From contig NZ_JAMXQV010000009.1 in the NCBI RefSeq assembly GCF_024703995.1, positions 62,001-126,000 of the forward strand: a DNA stretch of 64,000 nucleotides, in the 5' to 3' direction. Every line of letters starts with the position of its first letter. Positions within the stretch are counted from its first letter, which is position 1. The notes under the pieces were generated by a model. That model had not been told where the DNA came from and ran no database searches. It was given only the letters and a program-made list of their open reading frames with translations. The position numbers and the translations under genes were made by a program. The DNA comes from Amycolatopsis iheyensis (lineage in GTDB: Bacteria; Actinomycetota; Actinomycetes; Mycobacteriales; Pseudonocardiaceae). This document shows positions 20,947 through 28,107 of the stretch, piece by piece.

Positions 20947-22367
20947 GCGCCGAGGAGTACGACGTCGTCGTCGTGGGTGGCGGGGGAGCGGGGCTCGCCG
21001 CTGCCGTGTCCGCGGCCGAGCACGGCGCGTCCGTCCTGCTGTTCGAGGCCGAGAAGGAACTCGGTGGCTCGACGCAGCTGTCGGCGGGCATGTTCACCGC
21101 CGCCGGCACCAGTGTCCAAAGGGGACTGGGTATCGAGGACACGCCGGCGAAGTTCTTCCAGCACTACATGGACCTCAACCAGTGGCAGCTCAAGCCCGGC
21201 CTGGTGCGCGCGTTCTGCGAGGAGTCCGGCCCGGCGCTCGAATGGCTGATCGGGCTGGGCGCCGAGATCCCGGCGAAGGTGTCGCACAACGCGCATTCGC
21301 CGGGCCTGACGCGGGCCGGCGTCGAGGACGTCTGGCGTGCGCACGTGCCGAAGGACCAGGGCTACGGCCTCGTCCAGGTGCTCGACCGGGCCCGGCGCAA
21401 AGCCGGTGTCGAAGCCGTGCTGAACACGCGGGTCGAGCGGCTGCTCATCGAGGGCGGGCGCGTCACCGGCGTGGTCGCCGACGGGATCGAGGTGCCGGCG
21501 AAGTCCGTGATCATCACGACCGGCGGCTTCGCGCAGGACCCGGCGCTGGTCACGCGGCACTACCCGGCCGCCGACGCCGCGGGCGAGGACCTCTTCGTCG
21601 TCGCGGCGGACGGCTCGCGGGGTGACCACCTGGCGTTCGGCGAGCAGGTCGACGCCGCGATCGCCGGTGACGGCTGGGGCCTGCTGCTGCCGACCGCGTA
21701 CTTCCAGCGGCTGCACCACTGGCAGTCCGGTTTCCCGCCGGTGTCGCGGGTGCTGGTCAACGCCCACGGCCGCCGGTTCATGGACGAAGACGCCTCTTAC
21801 GCCGTCTCCGGCGGGATCATCGACGCCCAGCACGGTCCCGTGTGGACGGTCTTCGACGAGCGGGCCCGCACCACCCTGCCCGCCGGCTACGCGCACTGGG
21901 ACGCCGGCCACGTCCTCGCCGAGGCCGAAGCGGGCCGCACGATCCGCGCCGGCAGCGTCGAAGAGCTGGCCGGGAAACTCGGCGTGCCCGCCGACGCGTT
22001 GCGGGCGACGATCGACCGCTGGAACACCAACCTGCCCGAGGACCCGGACTTCCTGCGGCACGAAACGCTGGCCGCCAAGGGCCGCACCGAACCACCCGAG
22101 CCGATCGGGAAGGCGCCGTTCTACGCGGCACGCACGCTGCCCGCCGAGCTCGTCTGCACCCACGCCGGACTCGAGATCGACGGCACCGCCGCCGTCCTCG
22201 ACGCGCGCGGGGAGCGCGTGCCCGGCCTGTTCGCCGCGGGGGAGGCCGGAGCCGGTGTGCTCGGGCCGCGGTACGTCGGCGGCGGGAACGCCGTCGCCAA
22301 CGCCATCACCATGGGCCGGGTCGCCGGCCGCACCGCCACTCACTCACCGTCGAGGAGCACCCCATGA
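20943..22367 (+). CDS. FAD-dependent dehydrogenase, fumarate reductase/ketosteroid dehydrogenase-like
   Basis: Flavoprotein of 474 aa. The N-terminal dinucleotide motif VVVVGGGGAGLAAAVSAAE (residues ~8-26) and the Glu-containing EAEKELGGSTQLSAGMF follow the FAD_binding_2 pattern. The C-terminal GLFAAGEAGAGVLGPRYVGGGNAVANAITMGRVAG closes the FAD site. Relatives are fumarate reductases, 3-ketosteroid delta-1-dehydrogenases and urocanate reductases. At 474 aa it lacks the cytochrome modules of respiratory fumarate reductase. Two SDRs upstream would deliver a ketone, so desaturation next to a carbonyl is the best guess. Confidence 0.85.
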   Translation: MSAEEYDVVVVGGGGAGLAAAVSAAEHGASVLLFEAEKELGGSTQLSAGMFTAAGTSVQRGLGIEDTPAKFFQHYMDLNQWQLKPGLVRAFCEESGPALEWLIGLGAEIPAKVSHNAHSPGLTRAGVEDVWRAHVPKDQGYGLVQVLDRARRKAGVEAVLNTRVERLLIEGGRVTGVVADGIEVPAKSVIITTGGFAQDPALVTRHYPAADAAGEDLFVVAADGSRGDHLAFGEQVDAAIAGDGWGLLLPTAYFQRLHHWQSGFPPVSRVLVNAHGRRFMDEDASYAVSGGIIDAQHGPVWTVFDERARTTLPAGYAHWDAGHVLAEAEAGRTIRAGSVEELAGKLGVPADALRATIDRWNTNLPEDPDFLRHETLAAKGRTEPPEPIGKAPFYAARTLPAELVCTHAGLEIDGTAAVLDARGERVPGLFAAGEAGAGVLGPRYVGGGNAVANAITMGRVAGRTATHSPSRSTP

Positions 22368-23656
22368 CCGTCCAGACGTCCGCCGGGGTCGGGAGAAGCA
22401 CCGTCCGCAAGGTCGGGCTGCGCATCATGCCGATCGTCGGCCTGCTCTACATCTTCAACTACATGGACCGTGCGAACATCGGCTACGCCCAGCTCGGCAT
22501 GGGCAAGGAGCTGGCGATCGACGCGGCGACGTTCGGCGCCGCGTCGGCGATCTTCTTCCTCGCCTACGTCGTGTTCGAAGTGCCGAGCAACATGATCATG
22601 AAGAAGGTCGGCGCGCGGCTGTGGCTGAGCCGGATCGCGGTCAGCTGGGGCATCGTCACGGTCGTCACCGGGTTCGTCGCGAGCACGACGCACCTGATCA
22701 TCGCGCGGATCGTGCTCGGCATCGCCGAAGCCGGCCTCTTCCCGGGCCTGCTGCTGTACCTGACGCTGTGGTTCCGCGGCAAGGAACGCGGCCGCGCGAT
22801 CGCCACGCTCGCCCTGGCCCAGCCGATCGCGCTGATCCTCGGCAGCCTGACCGGCGGCTGGATCCTCGACCACGCGCACTGGCTCGGGATGAGCAGCTGG
22901 CAGTGGGTGTTCGTGCTGCAGGGCGCGCCGGCCGTGCTCATCGGCGTCGTCACGTTCCTGTGGCTGCCGGACAAGCCCGCCGACGCGAAGTTCCTCACCA
23001 CCGAGGAGCGCACCTGGCTGCAGACCGAGATCGACAAGGAGTACGTGCCGGAGGAGAAGGAGACCTTCCTCGGCCAGCTGCGCGCGGTGCGCGACGGCAA
23101 GGTGCTGCACCTGGCGTTCTCGAACCTGTTCATCGCGTGCGGCCTGTACGGGCTGACGTTCTTTCTGCCGCTGATCGTCAAGCAGCTCGACCCGAAGTAC
23201 TCCTCGACCAACATCGGGCTGCTCGGCGCCATCCCGTACGTCGTCGGCGCGGTCGGCATGCTGCTGCTGGCCCGCAACTCCGACCGGACCGGCGAACGCA
23301 AGGGGCACGTGATCGCCTTGGTGCTCGTGGCGGCGCTGGGCTTCTTCGGCGCCATCATGTTCAAGTCGGTGCCGGTGCTGTCACTGGTGAGTCTGTCGCT
23401 GGCGGCGGTCGGCGTGCTCGGCTACCTGGCGCCGTACTGGGCGATGGCGTCGAAGGTGCTGTCGAAGGAGCACACGGCGGTCGGGCTGGCCGCCATCAAC
23501 TCGATCGCGGCGCTGGGCGGGTTCTTCGGCCCGTACGCGATCGGGCTCGCGGCGACGGACACCGACGTCACGGTCGGGCTGTACTTCCCGATCGGCTGCC
23601 TGGTGCTCTCGGCGATCATGCTCGCGTTCCTCAAGGTGCCGCGCGAGCGCAACTAG
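22364..23656 (+). CDS. MFS transporter, ACS (anion:cation symporter) family
   Basis: Importer-type major facilitator of 430 aa and 12 predicted helices, in the phthalate/tartrate/glucarate branch. The opening PIVGLLYIFNYMDRANIGYAQLGM is the ACS family signature. The large cytoplasmic loop between helices 6 and 7 (WLPDKPADAKFLTTEERTWLQTEID) is also typical. It probably takes up the carboxylic acid that the preceding SDR and flavoprotein enzymes degrade. The start overlaps the flavoprotein stop by ATGA, making it the last gene of the five-gene IclR-controlled operon. Confidence 0.9.
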   Translation: MTVQTSAGVGRSTVRKVGLRIMPIVGLLYIFNYMDRANIGYAQLGMGKELAIDAATFGAASAIFFLAYVVFEVPSNMIMKKVGARLWLSRIAVSWGIVTVVTGFVASTTHLIIARIVLGIAEAGLFPGLLLYLTLWFRGKERGRAIATLALAQPIALILGSLTGGWILDHAHWLGMSSWQWVFVLQGAPAVLIGVVTFLWLPDKPADAKFLTTEERTWLQTEIDKEYVPEEKETFLGQLRAVRDGKVLHLAFSNLFIACGLYGLTFFLPLIVKQLDPKYSSTNIGLLGAIPYVVGAVGMLLLARNSDRTGERKGHVIALVLVAALGFFGAIMFKSVPVLSLVSLSLAAVGVLGYLAPYWAMASKVLSKEHTAVGLAAINSIAALGGFFGPYAIGLAATDTDVTVGLYFPIGCLVLSAIMLAFLKVPRERN

Positions 23657-23672
23657 TTTCGAGTTTGACTAT
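23656..23672 (-). promoter_or_regulatory. MarR-type operator in front of the MarR gene
   Basis: On the minus strand this site reads ATAGTCAAACTCGAAAC. It matches ATAGTAAAACTCTGAAC at 24294-24310, in the homogentisate promoter, at 14 of 17 positions. A -10 box TAGGGT (23677-23682) ends 7 nt before the MarR ATG, again predicting a leaderless mRNA. The two copies suggest one regulator controlling itself and the pathway. Confidence 0.65.
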
Positions 23673-23688
23673 TTGTTAGGGTCGAGGG

Positions 23689-24210
23689 ATGGACAGGGAG
23701 CTGGACTTCTGGTCGTTCGTCGAGCTGGCCAACCGCCGGCTCTCGAGCGAGTACGGCTTCCGCCACCAGCTCGCCACCGAGGTGCTGCTCACCCTCAACC
23801 GGGCGTCCGACCTGGTCACCTACGACCTCGAAGCCGCCGTGCACCGGCCGCGCGGCCGGTCGTGGTCGGCGTTCCGGCTGCTGTTCGTGGTGTGGCTCGC
23901 CGGGCCGCTGGAGCCGAAGAGCGCCGCCCGGCTCACCGGGATGAGCCGGGCGGCGGTCTCCAACCTGATGAAGACGCTCGTCGCGGACGGCCTGCTCGAC
24001 CGCATCCCGGACGAGCGTGACGGCCGCTCGGTGCAGCTGTCGCTGACCGAGGCGGGCCACGAAGAGATGGTTTCGGTGTTCCGCGAGCACAACGAACGCG
24101 AGTTCGGCTGGACGGACGCGCTCACCGAGACCGAACAGCGCATCCTGGTGATGCTGCTGGGCAAGCTGATCACCAGCCGGGCCGAGTTCGACACCCGCAG
24201 CCGCAGCTAG
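23689..24210 (+). CDS. MarR-family regulator, probable homogentisate operon regulator
   Basis: 173-aa winged-helix protein with HTH at SAARLTGMSRAAVSNLMKTLVADGLLDRIPDERDGRSVQLSLTEAG (~85-130), flanked by dimerisation helices. The N-terminus (ELDFWSFVELANRRLSSEYGFRHQLATEVLLTLNRASDLVTYDLEAAVHRP) is longer than in small MarR proteins. A 17-bp sequence in its own promoter recurs inside the promoter spacer of the homogentisate operon, so it likely represses both. Homogentisate or a relative is the expected ligand. A 20-bp hairpin follows its stop. Confidence 0.85.
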   Translation: MDRELDFWSFVELANRRLSSEYGFRHQLATEVLLTLNRASDLVTYDLEAAVHRPRGRSWSAFRLLFVVWLAGPLEPKSAARLTGMSRAAVSNLMKTLVADGLLDRIPDERDGRSVQLSLTEAGHEEMVSVFREHNEREFGWTDALTETEQRILVMLLGKLITSRAEFDTRSRS

Positions 24211-24226
24211 CCGCCCTGCCGCAGCG

Positions 24227-24272
24227 GTCGTGAGTGTTTAGGGCGGTTAGACCCGCCCTAAACACTCACGAC
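24227..24272. terminator. 20-bp perfect inverted repeat downstream of the MarR gene
   Basis: The arms of 20 bp (left 24227-24246, right 24253-24272; left arm GTCGTGAGTGTTTAGGGCGG) are fully complementary around a 6-nt loop. No T-run follows. It would stop or stabilise the MarR transcript before the homogentisate promoter at 24288. The near-symmetric arms suggest it is one copy of a dispersed extragenic palindrome family and not a purpose-built terminator. Confidence 0.7.
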
Positions 24273-24287
24273 GACTTGCGCCGAACC

Positions 24288-24316
24288 TTGAAGATAGTAA
24301 AACTCTGAACTATATT
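24288..24316 (+). promoter_or_regulatory. Homogentisate operon promoter with internal operator
   Basis: TTGAAG (24288-24293) and TATATT (24311-24316) are spaced by exactly 17 bp. The spacer itself is the 17-bp MarR-type site ATAGTAAAACTCTGAAC, which together with the -10 gives ATAGT...ACTAT inverted ends. Binding there would block RNA polymerase. A strong ribosome site (TAGGAGG) lies between the expected start point and the ATG at 24341. Confidence 0.75.
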
Positions 24317-24340
24317 GAGTCGACCGGCTAGGAGGCGACC

Positions 24341-25540
24341 ATGGCGTACTACCGCCGCGCGGGGACCATCCCGCCGAAGCGGCACACGCAGCACCGCACC
24401 CCCGAGGGCGGGCTGTACTACGAAGAGCTGATGGGCGAGGAGGGGTTCTCGTCGGACTCGTCGCTGCTCTACCACCGCGGGGTGCCGTCGGCGATCGTCG
24501 ACGCGACGCCGTGGGAGCTGCCGGACCAGACGCTCACCGAGAACCGCCCCCTGGTGCCGCGCCACCTGAAGCTGCACGAGCTGTTCGCGGGCAACGACTG
24601 GAAGAGCGCCGACGTCGTCACCGGCCGCCGGCTGGTGCTGGGCAACGGCGACGTGCGCATCTCCTACGTCGCGGCGGGGGAGACGTCGCCGCTCTACCGC
24701 AACGCCGTCGGCGACGAGTGCGTGTACGTCGAGTCCGGCGGGGCGCGGGTCGAGACGGTGTTCGGCGTGCTGGAGGCGAGGCAGGGCGACTACGTGATCC
24801 TGCCGCGCGCGACCACGCACCGCTGGGTGCCCACCGGTGACGAGCCGCTGCGCGCGTACGTCGTCGAGGCGAACTCGCACATCACGCCGCCGAAGCGCTA
24901 CCTCTCGAAGTTCGGCCAGCTGCTGGAGCACGCGCCCTACTGCGAGCGCGACCTGCACGGGCCCGACGAGCCGTTCCTGGCCGAGGGCGAGGACGTCGAG
25001 GTGCTCGTCAAGCACCGCGGCTCGCGCGGCATCACCGGCACCCGGTACGTCTACCCGACGCACCCCTTCGACGTCGTCGGCTGGGACGGGTTCCTCTACC
25101 CGTACACCTTCAACATCGCCGACTTCGAGCCGATCACCGGCCGCGTGCACCAGCCGCCGCCCGTGCACCAGGTGTTCGAGGGGACCAACTTCGTCATCTG
25201 CAACTTCGTCCCGCGCAAGGTCGACTACCACCCCCTCTCGGTGCCGGTGCCGTACTACCACTCCAATGTGGACTCCGACGAGGTGATGTTCTACTGCGGC
25301 GGGAACTACGAGGCCCGCAAGGGCTCCGGCATCGCGCAGGGTTCGATCAGCCTGCACCCGGGTGGGCACAGCCACGGCCCGCAGCCCGGCGCGGTCGAGC
25401 GGTCGCTCGGCGCGGAGTTCTTCGACGAGCTGGCCGTCATGGTCGACACCTTCCGCCCGCTCGAACTCGGTGAGGGCGGGCTCGTGAGCGAAGACCCCGG
25501 CTACGCGTGGACCTGGTCCGGACGGGGGCCGGTCGCGTGA
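24341..25540 (+). CDS. hmgA: Homogentisate 1,2-dioxygenase
   Basis: Fe(II) ring-cleavage enzyme of tyrosine/phenylalanine breakdown: homogentisate + O2 to maleylacetoacetate. The 399-aa cupin protein matches the shorter bacterial form. Family blocks include MAYYRRAGTIPPKRHTQ, GGLYYEELMGEEGFS and GDYVILPRATTHRW. The metal ligands fall in PYYHSNVDSDEVMFY (His307, Glu314) and SLHPGGHSHGP (His343/345). It is the first gene of a three-gene operon with overlapping stop/start codons and is preceded by a well-formed promoter with a MarR-type site. The final step enzyme (fumarylacetoacetase) is two genes downstream. Confidence 0.95.
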   Translation: MAYYRRAGTIPPKRHTQHRTPEGGLYYEELMGEEGFSSDSSLLYHRGVPSAIVDATPWELPDQTLTENRPLVPRHLKLHELFAGNDWKSADVVTGRRLVLGNGDVRISYVAAGETSPLYRNAVGDECVYVESGGARVETVFGVLEARQGDYVILPRATTHRWVPTGDEPLRAYVVEANSHITPPKRYLSKFGQLLEHAPYCERDLHGPDEPFLAEGEDVEVLVKHRGSRGITGTRYVYPTHPFDVVGWDGFLYPYTFNIADFEPITGRVHQPPPVHQVFEGTNFVICNFVPRKVDYHPLSVPVPYYHSNVDSDEVMFYCGGNYEARKGSGIAQGSISLHPGGHSHGPQPGAVERSLGAEFFDELAVMVDTFRPLELGEGGLVSEDPGYAWTWSGRGPVA

Positions 25541-26337
25541 TCCCCGCACTCTTCGCCGGGCTGTGCGACGACGCCGCGGTGTTCCCGCCCGGGCTCGCGC
25601 CGCTGCCGGACGCCGTCGCCGCGCACGACGTCCACGAGAAGTCCTGGTACGCCGACCTCGTCGGCCCGCTGGTGCTCGCCGCCCCGGCGTTGGACGCGCT
25701 GGGCGACCTGCTCGGGGCGCGCGACACGCCGTTGCCGGTCGCGGTGACGCTGCCGGGCGGGCCCGCGCAGCTGCCCGGCGTGCTCGACGCCGCGAAGGTG
25801 CTGCCGGTGGACCTGCGGGCGCTGGAGATCGCCGTGCCGGACGAGCTGGGCGTCGACGAGGTGCTCGCCGCGATCTCGGCGGCCACCGCGCCGGTGTACG
25901 TCGAGATCCCGCGGGACGACCGCCGGCTCCCGCTGCTGGACGCGCTGGCCGGGACGGGTCACCGGGCCAAGTTCCGGACCGGCGGGGTGCGGGCCGACCT
26001 GTACCCGTCCGAGGCCGAGCTGGCCGCGGCGATCTGCGCCGCGATCGACGCCGGTGTCCCGTTCAAGGCGACCGCCGGGCTGCACCACGCGCTCCGCAAC
26101 ACCGACCCCGAAACCGGGTTCGAGCAGCACGGGTTCCTCAACCTGCTGCTGGCCGCCGGTGACCCGGACAACGCCGAAGCGCACCTCGCCGAGCGTGACG
26201 GCGCGGCCGTCGCGGCGCTGGTCCGGAACCTGGACGACGGTGCCCGCGGGCGGTTCACGTCGTTCGGCACGTGCAGCATCAGCGACCCCCTGACCGAGCT
26301 GGCCGGCCTCGGCCTGCTGCCCCGAGGAGAGGCATGA
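25537..26337 (+). CDS. Protein of unknown function inside the homogentisate operon
   Basis: 266-aa protein I do not recognise from a named family. The GTG start overlaps the hmgA stop and its TGA overlaps the ATG of the fumarylacetoacetase gene, so it is locked into the homogentisate operon. Alternating hydrophobic strands and helices suggest an alpha/beta barrel. Distinct segments are CDDAAVFPPGLAPL at the N-terminus, AKFRTGGVRADLYPSEAELAAAI in the centre and VPFKATAGLHHALR plus EQHGFLN near the C-terminus. The conserved-looking Lys, His and Arg residues could make an active site. No maleylacetoacetate isomerase of the GST or DinB type occurs beside the operon, so this is a candidate for that missing step; the evidence is position only. 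Confidence 0.7.
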   Translation: MIPALFAGLCDDAAVFPPGLAPLPDAVAAHDVHEKSWYADLVGPLVLAAPALDALGDLLGARDTPLPVAVTLPGGPAQLPGVLDAAKVLPVDLRALEIAVPDELGVDEVLAAISAATAPVYVEIPRDDRRLPLLDALAGTGHRAKFRTGGVRADLYPSEAELAAAICAAIDAGVPFKATAGLHHALRNTDPETGFEQHGFLNLLLAAGDPDNAEAHLAERDGAAVAALVRNLDDGARGRFTSFGTCSISDPLTELAGLGLLPRGEA

Positions 26338-27500
26338 CCACGATCGACATCCCGGCCGGCTCCCCGTTCGGGACCGGCAACCTGCCCTACGGCGTGTTCT
26401 CGACCGCGGGGGGCGCGCCGCGCGTCGGCGTGCGGGTCGGGGACTCGGTGCTGGACCTGGCGGTCGCGCTGGGCGACGACGTGTTCACCGCGCCGTCGCT
26501 GAACCCCTTCATGGCGCAGGGTTACGACCGCTGGGTGGCGGTCCGCTCCCGGCTGACGTCGCTGGTGGCCGGCGAGGTCCCGGACGACGCCGTGCACGCG
26601 GTCGCCGACGTGACGATGCACCTGCCGTTCGAGGTTGCGGACTACGTCGACTTCTACGCGTCGGAGCACCACGCGTCGAACGTCGGCCGGCTGTTCCGGC
26701 CGGACGCGGAACCGCTGCTGCCCAACTGGAAGCACCTGCCGGTCGGCTACCACGGCCGGGCCGGGACGGTGCTGGTCTCGGGCACCGACATCGTCCGCCC
26801 GAGCGGCCAGCGCAAGGGCGACCCGGCGCCGGTGTTCGGCCCGAGCACCCGGCTGGACATCGAGGCGGAGCTGGGGTTCGTCGTCGGCACGGGCACGCCG
26901 TTGCACACCCCGATCACCCCGGACGACTTCCCCCGGCACGTGTTCGGCGCGGTGCTGCTCAACGACTGGTCGGCACGCGACATCCAGGCGTGGGAGTACG
27001 TGCCGCTGGGCCCGAACCTCGGCAAGAGCTTCGCGACGTCGATCTCGGCGTGGGTGGTCCCGATCCTCGCCCTGGAGGCGGCGCGGGTCCCGCTGCCCGG
27101 GCAGGACCCGGAGCCGCTGCCGTACCTGCGGGAGAGCCGCCCGTGGGGGCTCGACATCGAGCTGGTGGTGGCGTGGAACGGCGAGGAGGTCAGCCGGCCG
27201 CCGTACCGCGAGATGTACTGGTCGCCGGCGCAGATGCTGGCCCACCTGACGGTGAACGGCGCTTCGTCGCGGACGGGTGACCTGTACGGGTCGGGGACGA
27301 TCTCGGGGCCGGAGAAGCGGCAGCGCGGGGCGTTCCTGGAGCTGAGCTGGGGTGGTGCCGAGCCGCTGACCGTGCAGGGGGAGGAGCGGAGCTTCCTGCT
27401 CGACGGGGACGAGGTCGTGATCACCGCGACCGCGCCGGGCGTGGGTGGTGACCGGATCGGGTTCGGGGAGGTGCGCGGGCGGATCCTGCCCGCGGACTGA
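26334..27500 (+). CDS. fahA: Fumarylacetoacetase
   Basis: Last enzyme of the homogentisate pathway: fumarylacetoacetate to fumarate and acetoacetate, Mg2+/Ca2+ dependent. Protein of 388 aa with an N-terminal SH3-like domain (~1-100) and the FAH catalytic domain. Metal and catalytic residues are seen in DYVDFYASEHHASNVGRLFRP, in RLDIEAELGFVVG (Glu pair) and in LLNDWSARDIQAWEYVPLGP (Asp). C-terminal GDEVVITATAPG is family-typical. ATG 26334 overlaps the preceding stop. Fumarate made here could feed the succinate dehydrogenase encoded ~9 kb away, though that is only a metabolic link. Confidence 0.95.
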   Translation: MTTIDIPAGSPFGTGNLPYGVFSTAGGAPRVGVRVGDSVLDLAVALGDDVFTAPSLNPFMAQGYDRWVAVRSRLTSLVAGEVPDDAVHAVADVTMHLPFEVADYVDFYASEHHASNVGRLFRPDAEPLLPNWKHLPVGYHGRAGTVLVSGTDIVRPSGQRKGDPAPVFGPSTRLDIEAELGFVVGTGTPLHTPITPDDFPRHVFGAVLLNDWSARDIQAWEYVPLGPNLGKSFATSISAWVVPILALEAARVPLPGQDPEPLPYLRESRPWGLDIELVVAWNGEEVSRPPYREMYWSPAQMLAHLTVNGASSRTGDLYGSGTISGPEKRQRGAFLELSWGGAEPLTVQGEERSFLLDGDEVVITATAPGVGGDRIGFGEVRGRILPAD

Positions 27501-28060
27501 CCTGGCCGCCCGGCCCCGTGCGGTGAATGAAGCTTCTATGTCAAGTTGCTTCGTGTAGCTGGTGTTGGTGGTCGGCGAGCAGGGCTCGGTAGCTGGTGTT
27601 GGTGAGGTGGGCAGGTCGGGTTCGCGCAGCGCGGCGCGGGCGACGGCCCGGGCGTCGATCGGGCCGGACTAGCCGCGAGTGCGGGCCGAGGCCCAGCCTC
27701 AGCGGCGCAGGAGTCCGTCGGGGTGGCGGGCACGGTCTGCTGGGCGAGTTTGCGGCCGGTGCCGTCGACCGCGACGGCGGTGCGGCTGGACTCGTGCGGA
27801 TCGATTCCGATGACCACCACGGCAGTGGTGCGTGTCTGTCCCTTTCTTCACAAGCCACTACCGGCAACCTCATTCAGAGCCACCACGTGATCAAGACCGG
27901 ACCCTGGCCGCAGCTCGTGCGGCAGCTCCAACCCTGACACTGAGACTCGTTCATGTCCTCGGACGACATAAATGAGTCATTCACCACGTCCGGGCGAGCC
28001 GCCATCCGGCCGAACCCGGCGTTGCGCTCCCGGGCCCCCGCGCTATACGGTGAACCGAAC
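27501..28060. other. Gap between the homogentisate and GMC oxidoreductase operons
   Basis: Non-coding stretch of about 600 bp. It contains the IS110 remnant (27540-27840) and, after that, ~220 bp without recognisable features up to the KstR-like operator at 28061. The GC content dips slightly near 27880-27980 around AATGAGTCATTC. No RNA gene was seen. Confidence 0.6.
27540..27840 (-). pseudogene. IS110-family transposase remnant
   Basis: The minus strand from ATG 27820 reads MVVIGIDPHESSRTAVAVDG, the N-terminal DEDD-type RuvC segment of IS110/IS1111 transposases (catalytic Asp in IGID). After a deletion and at least one frameshift the piece PIDARAVARAALREPDLPTS appears, which in intact proteins follows GKSD. 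The rest of the transposase, including the C-terminal serine domain, is gone. It marks an old insertion between two catabolic operons and is not mobile. Confidence 0.75.
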
Positions 28061-28074
28061 TAGAACAGGTTTCA
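28044..28074 (+). promoter_or_regulatory. KstR-like operator with upstream -10 box
   Basis: TAGAACAGGTTTCA (28061-28074) fits the consensus TNNAACNNGTTNNA recognised by the steroid-catabolism repressor KstR of mycobacteria and relatives (consensus from memory). A possible -10 TATACG (28044-28049) places the start point just before it, so binding would block transcription. GAGGAG precedes the ATG of the GMC gene. Confidence 0.6.
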
Positions 28075-28107
28075 GTTTCGGAAGCCGGGCCGGAGCGAGG
28101 AGCGGAC

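Noticed and set aside
27540..27840. Active IS110 element
   Set aside because: The reading frame is broken and most of the transposase is missing.
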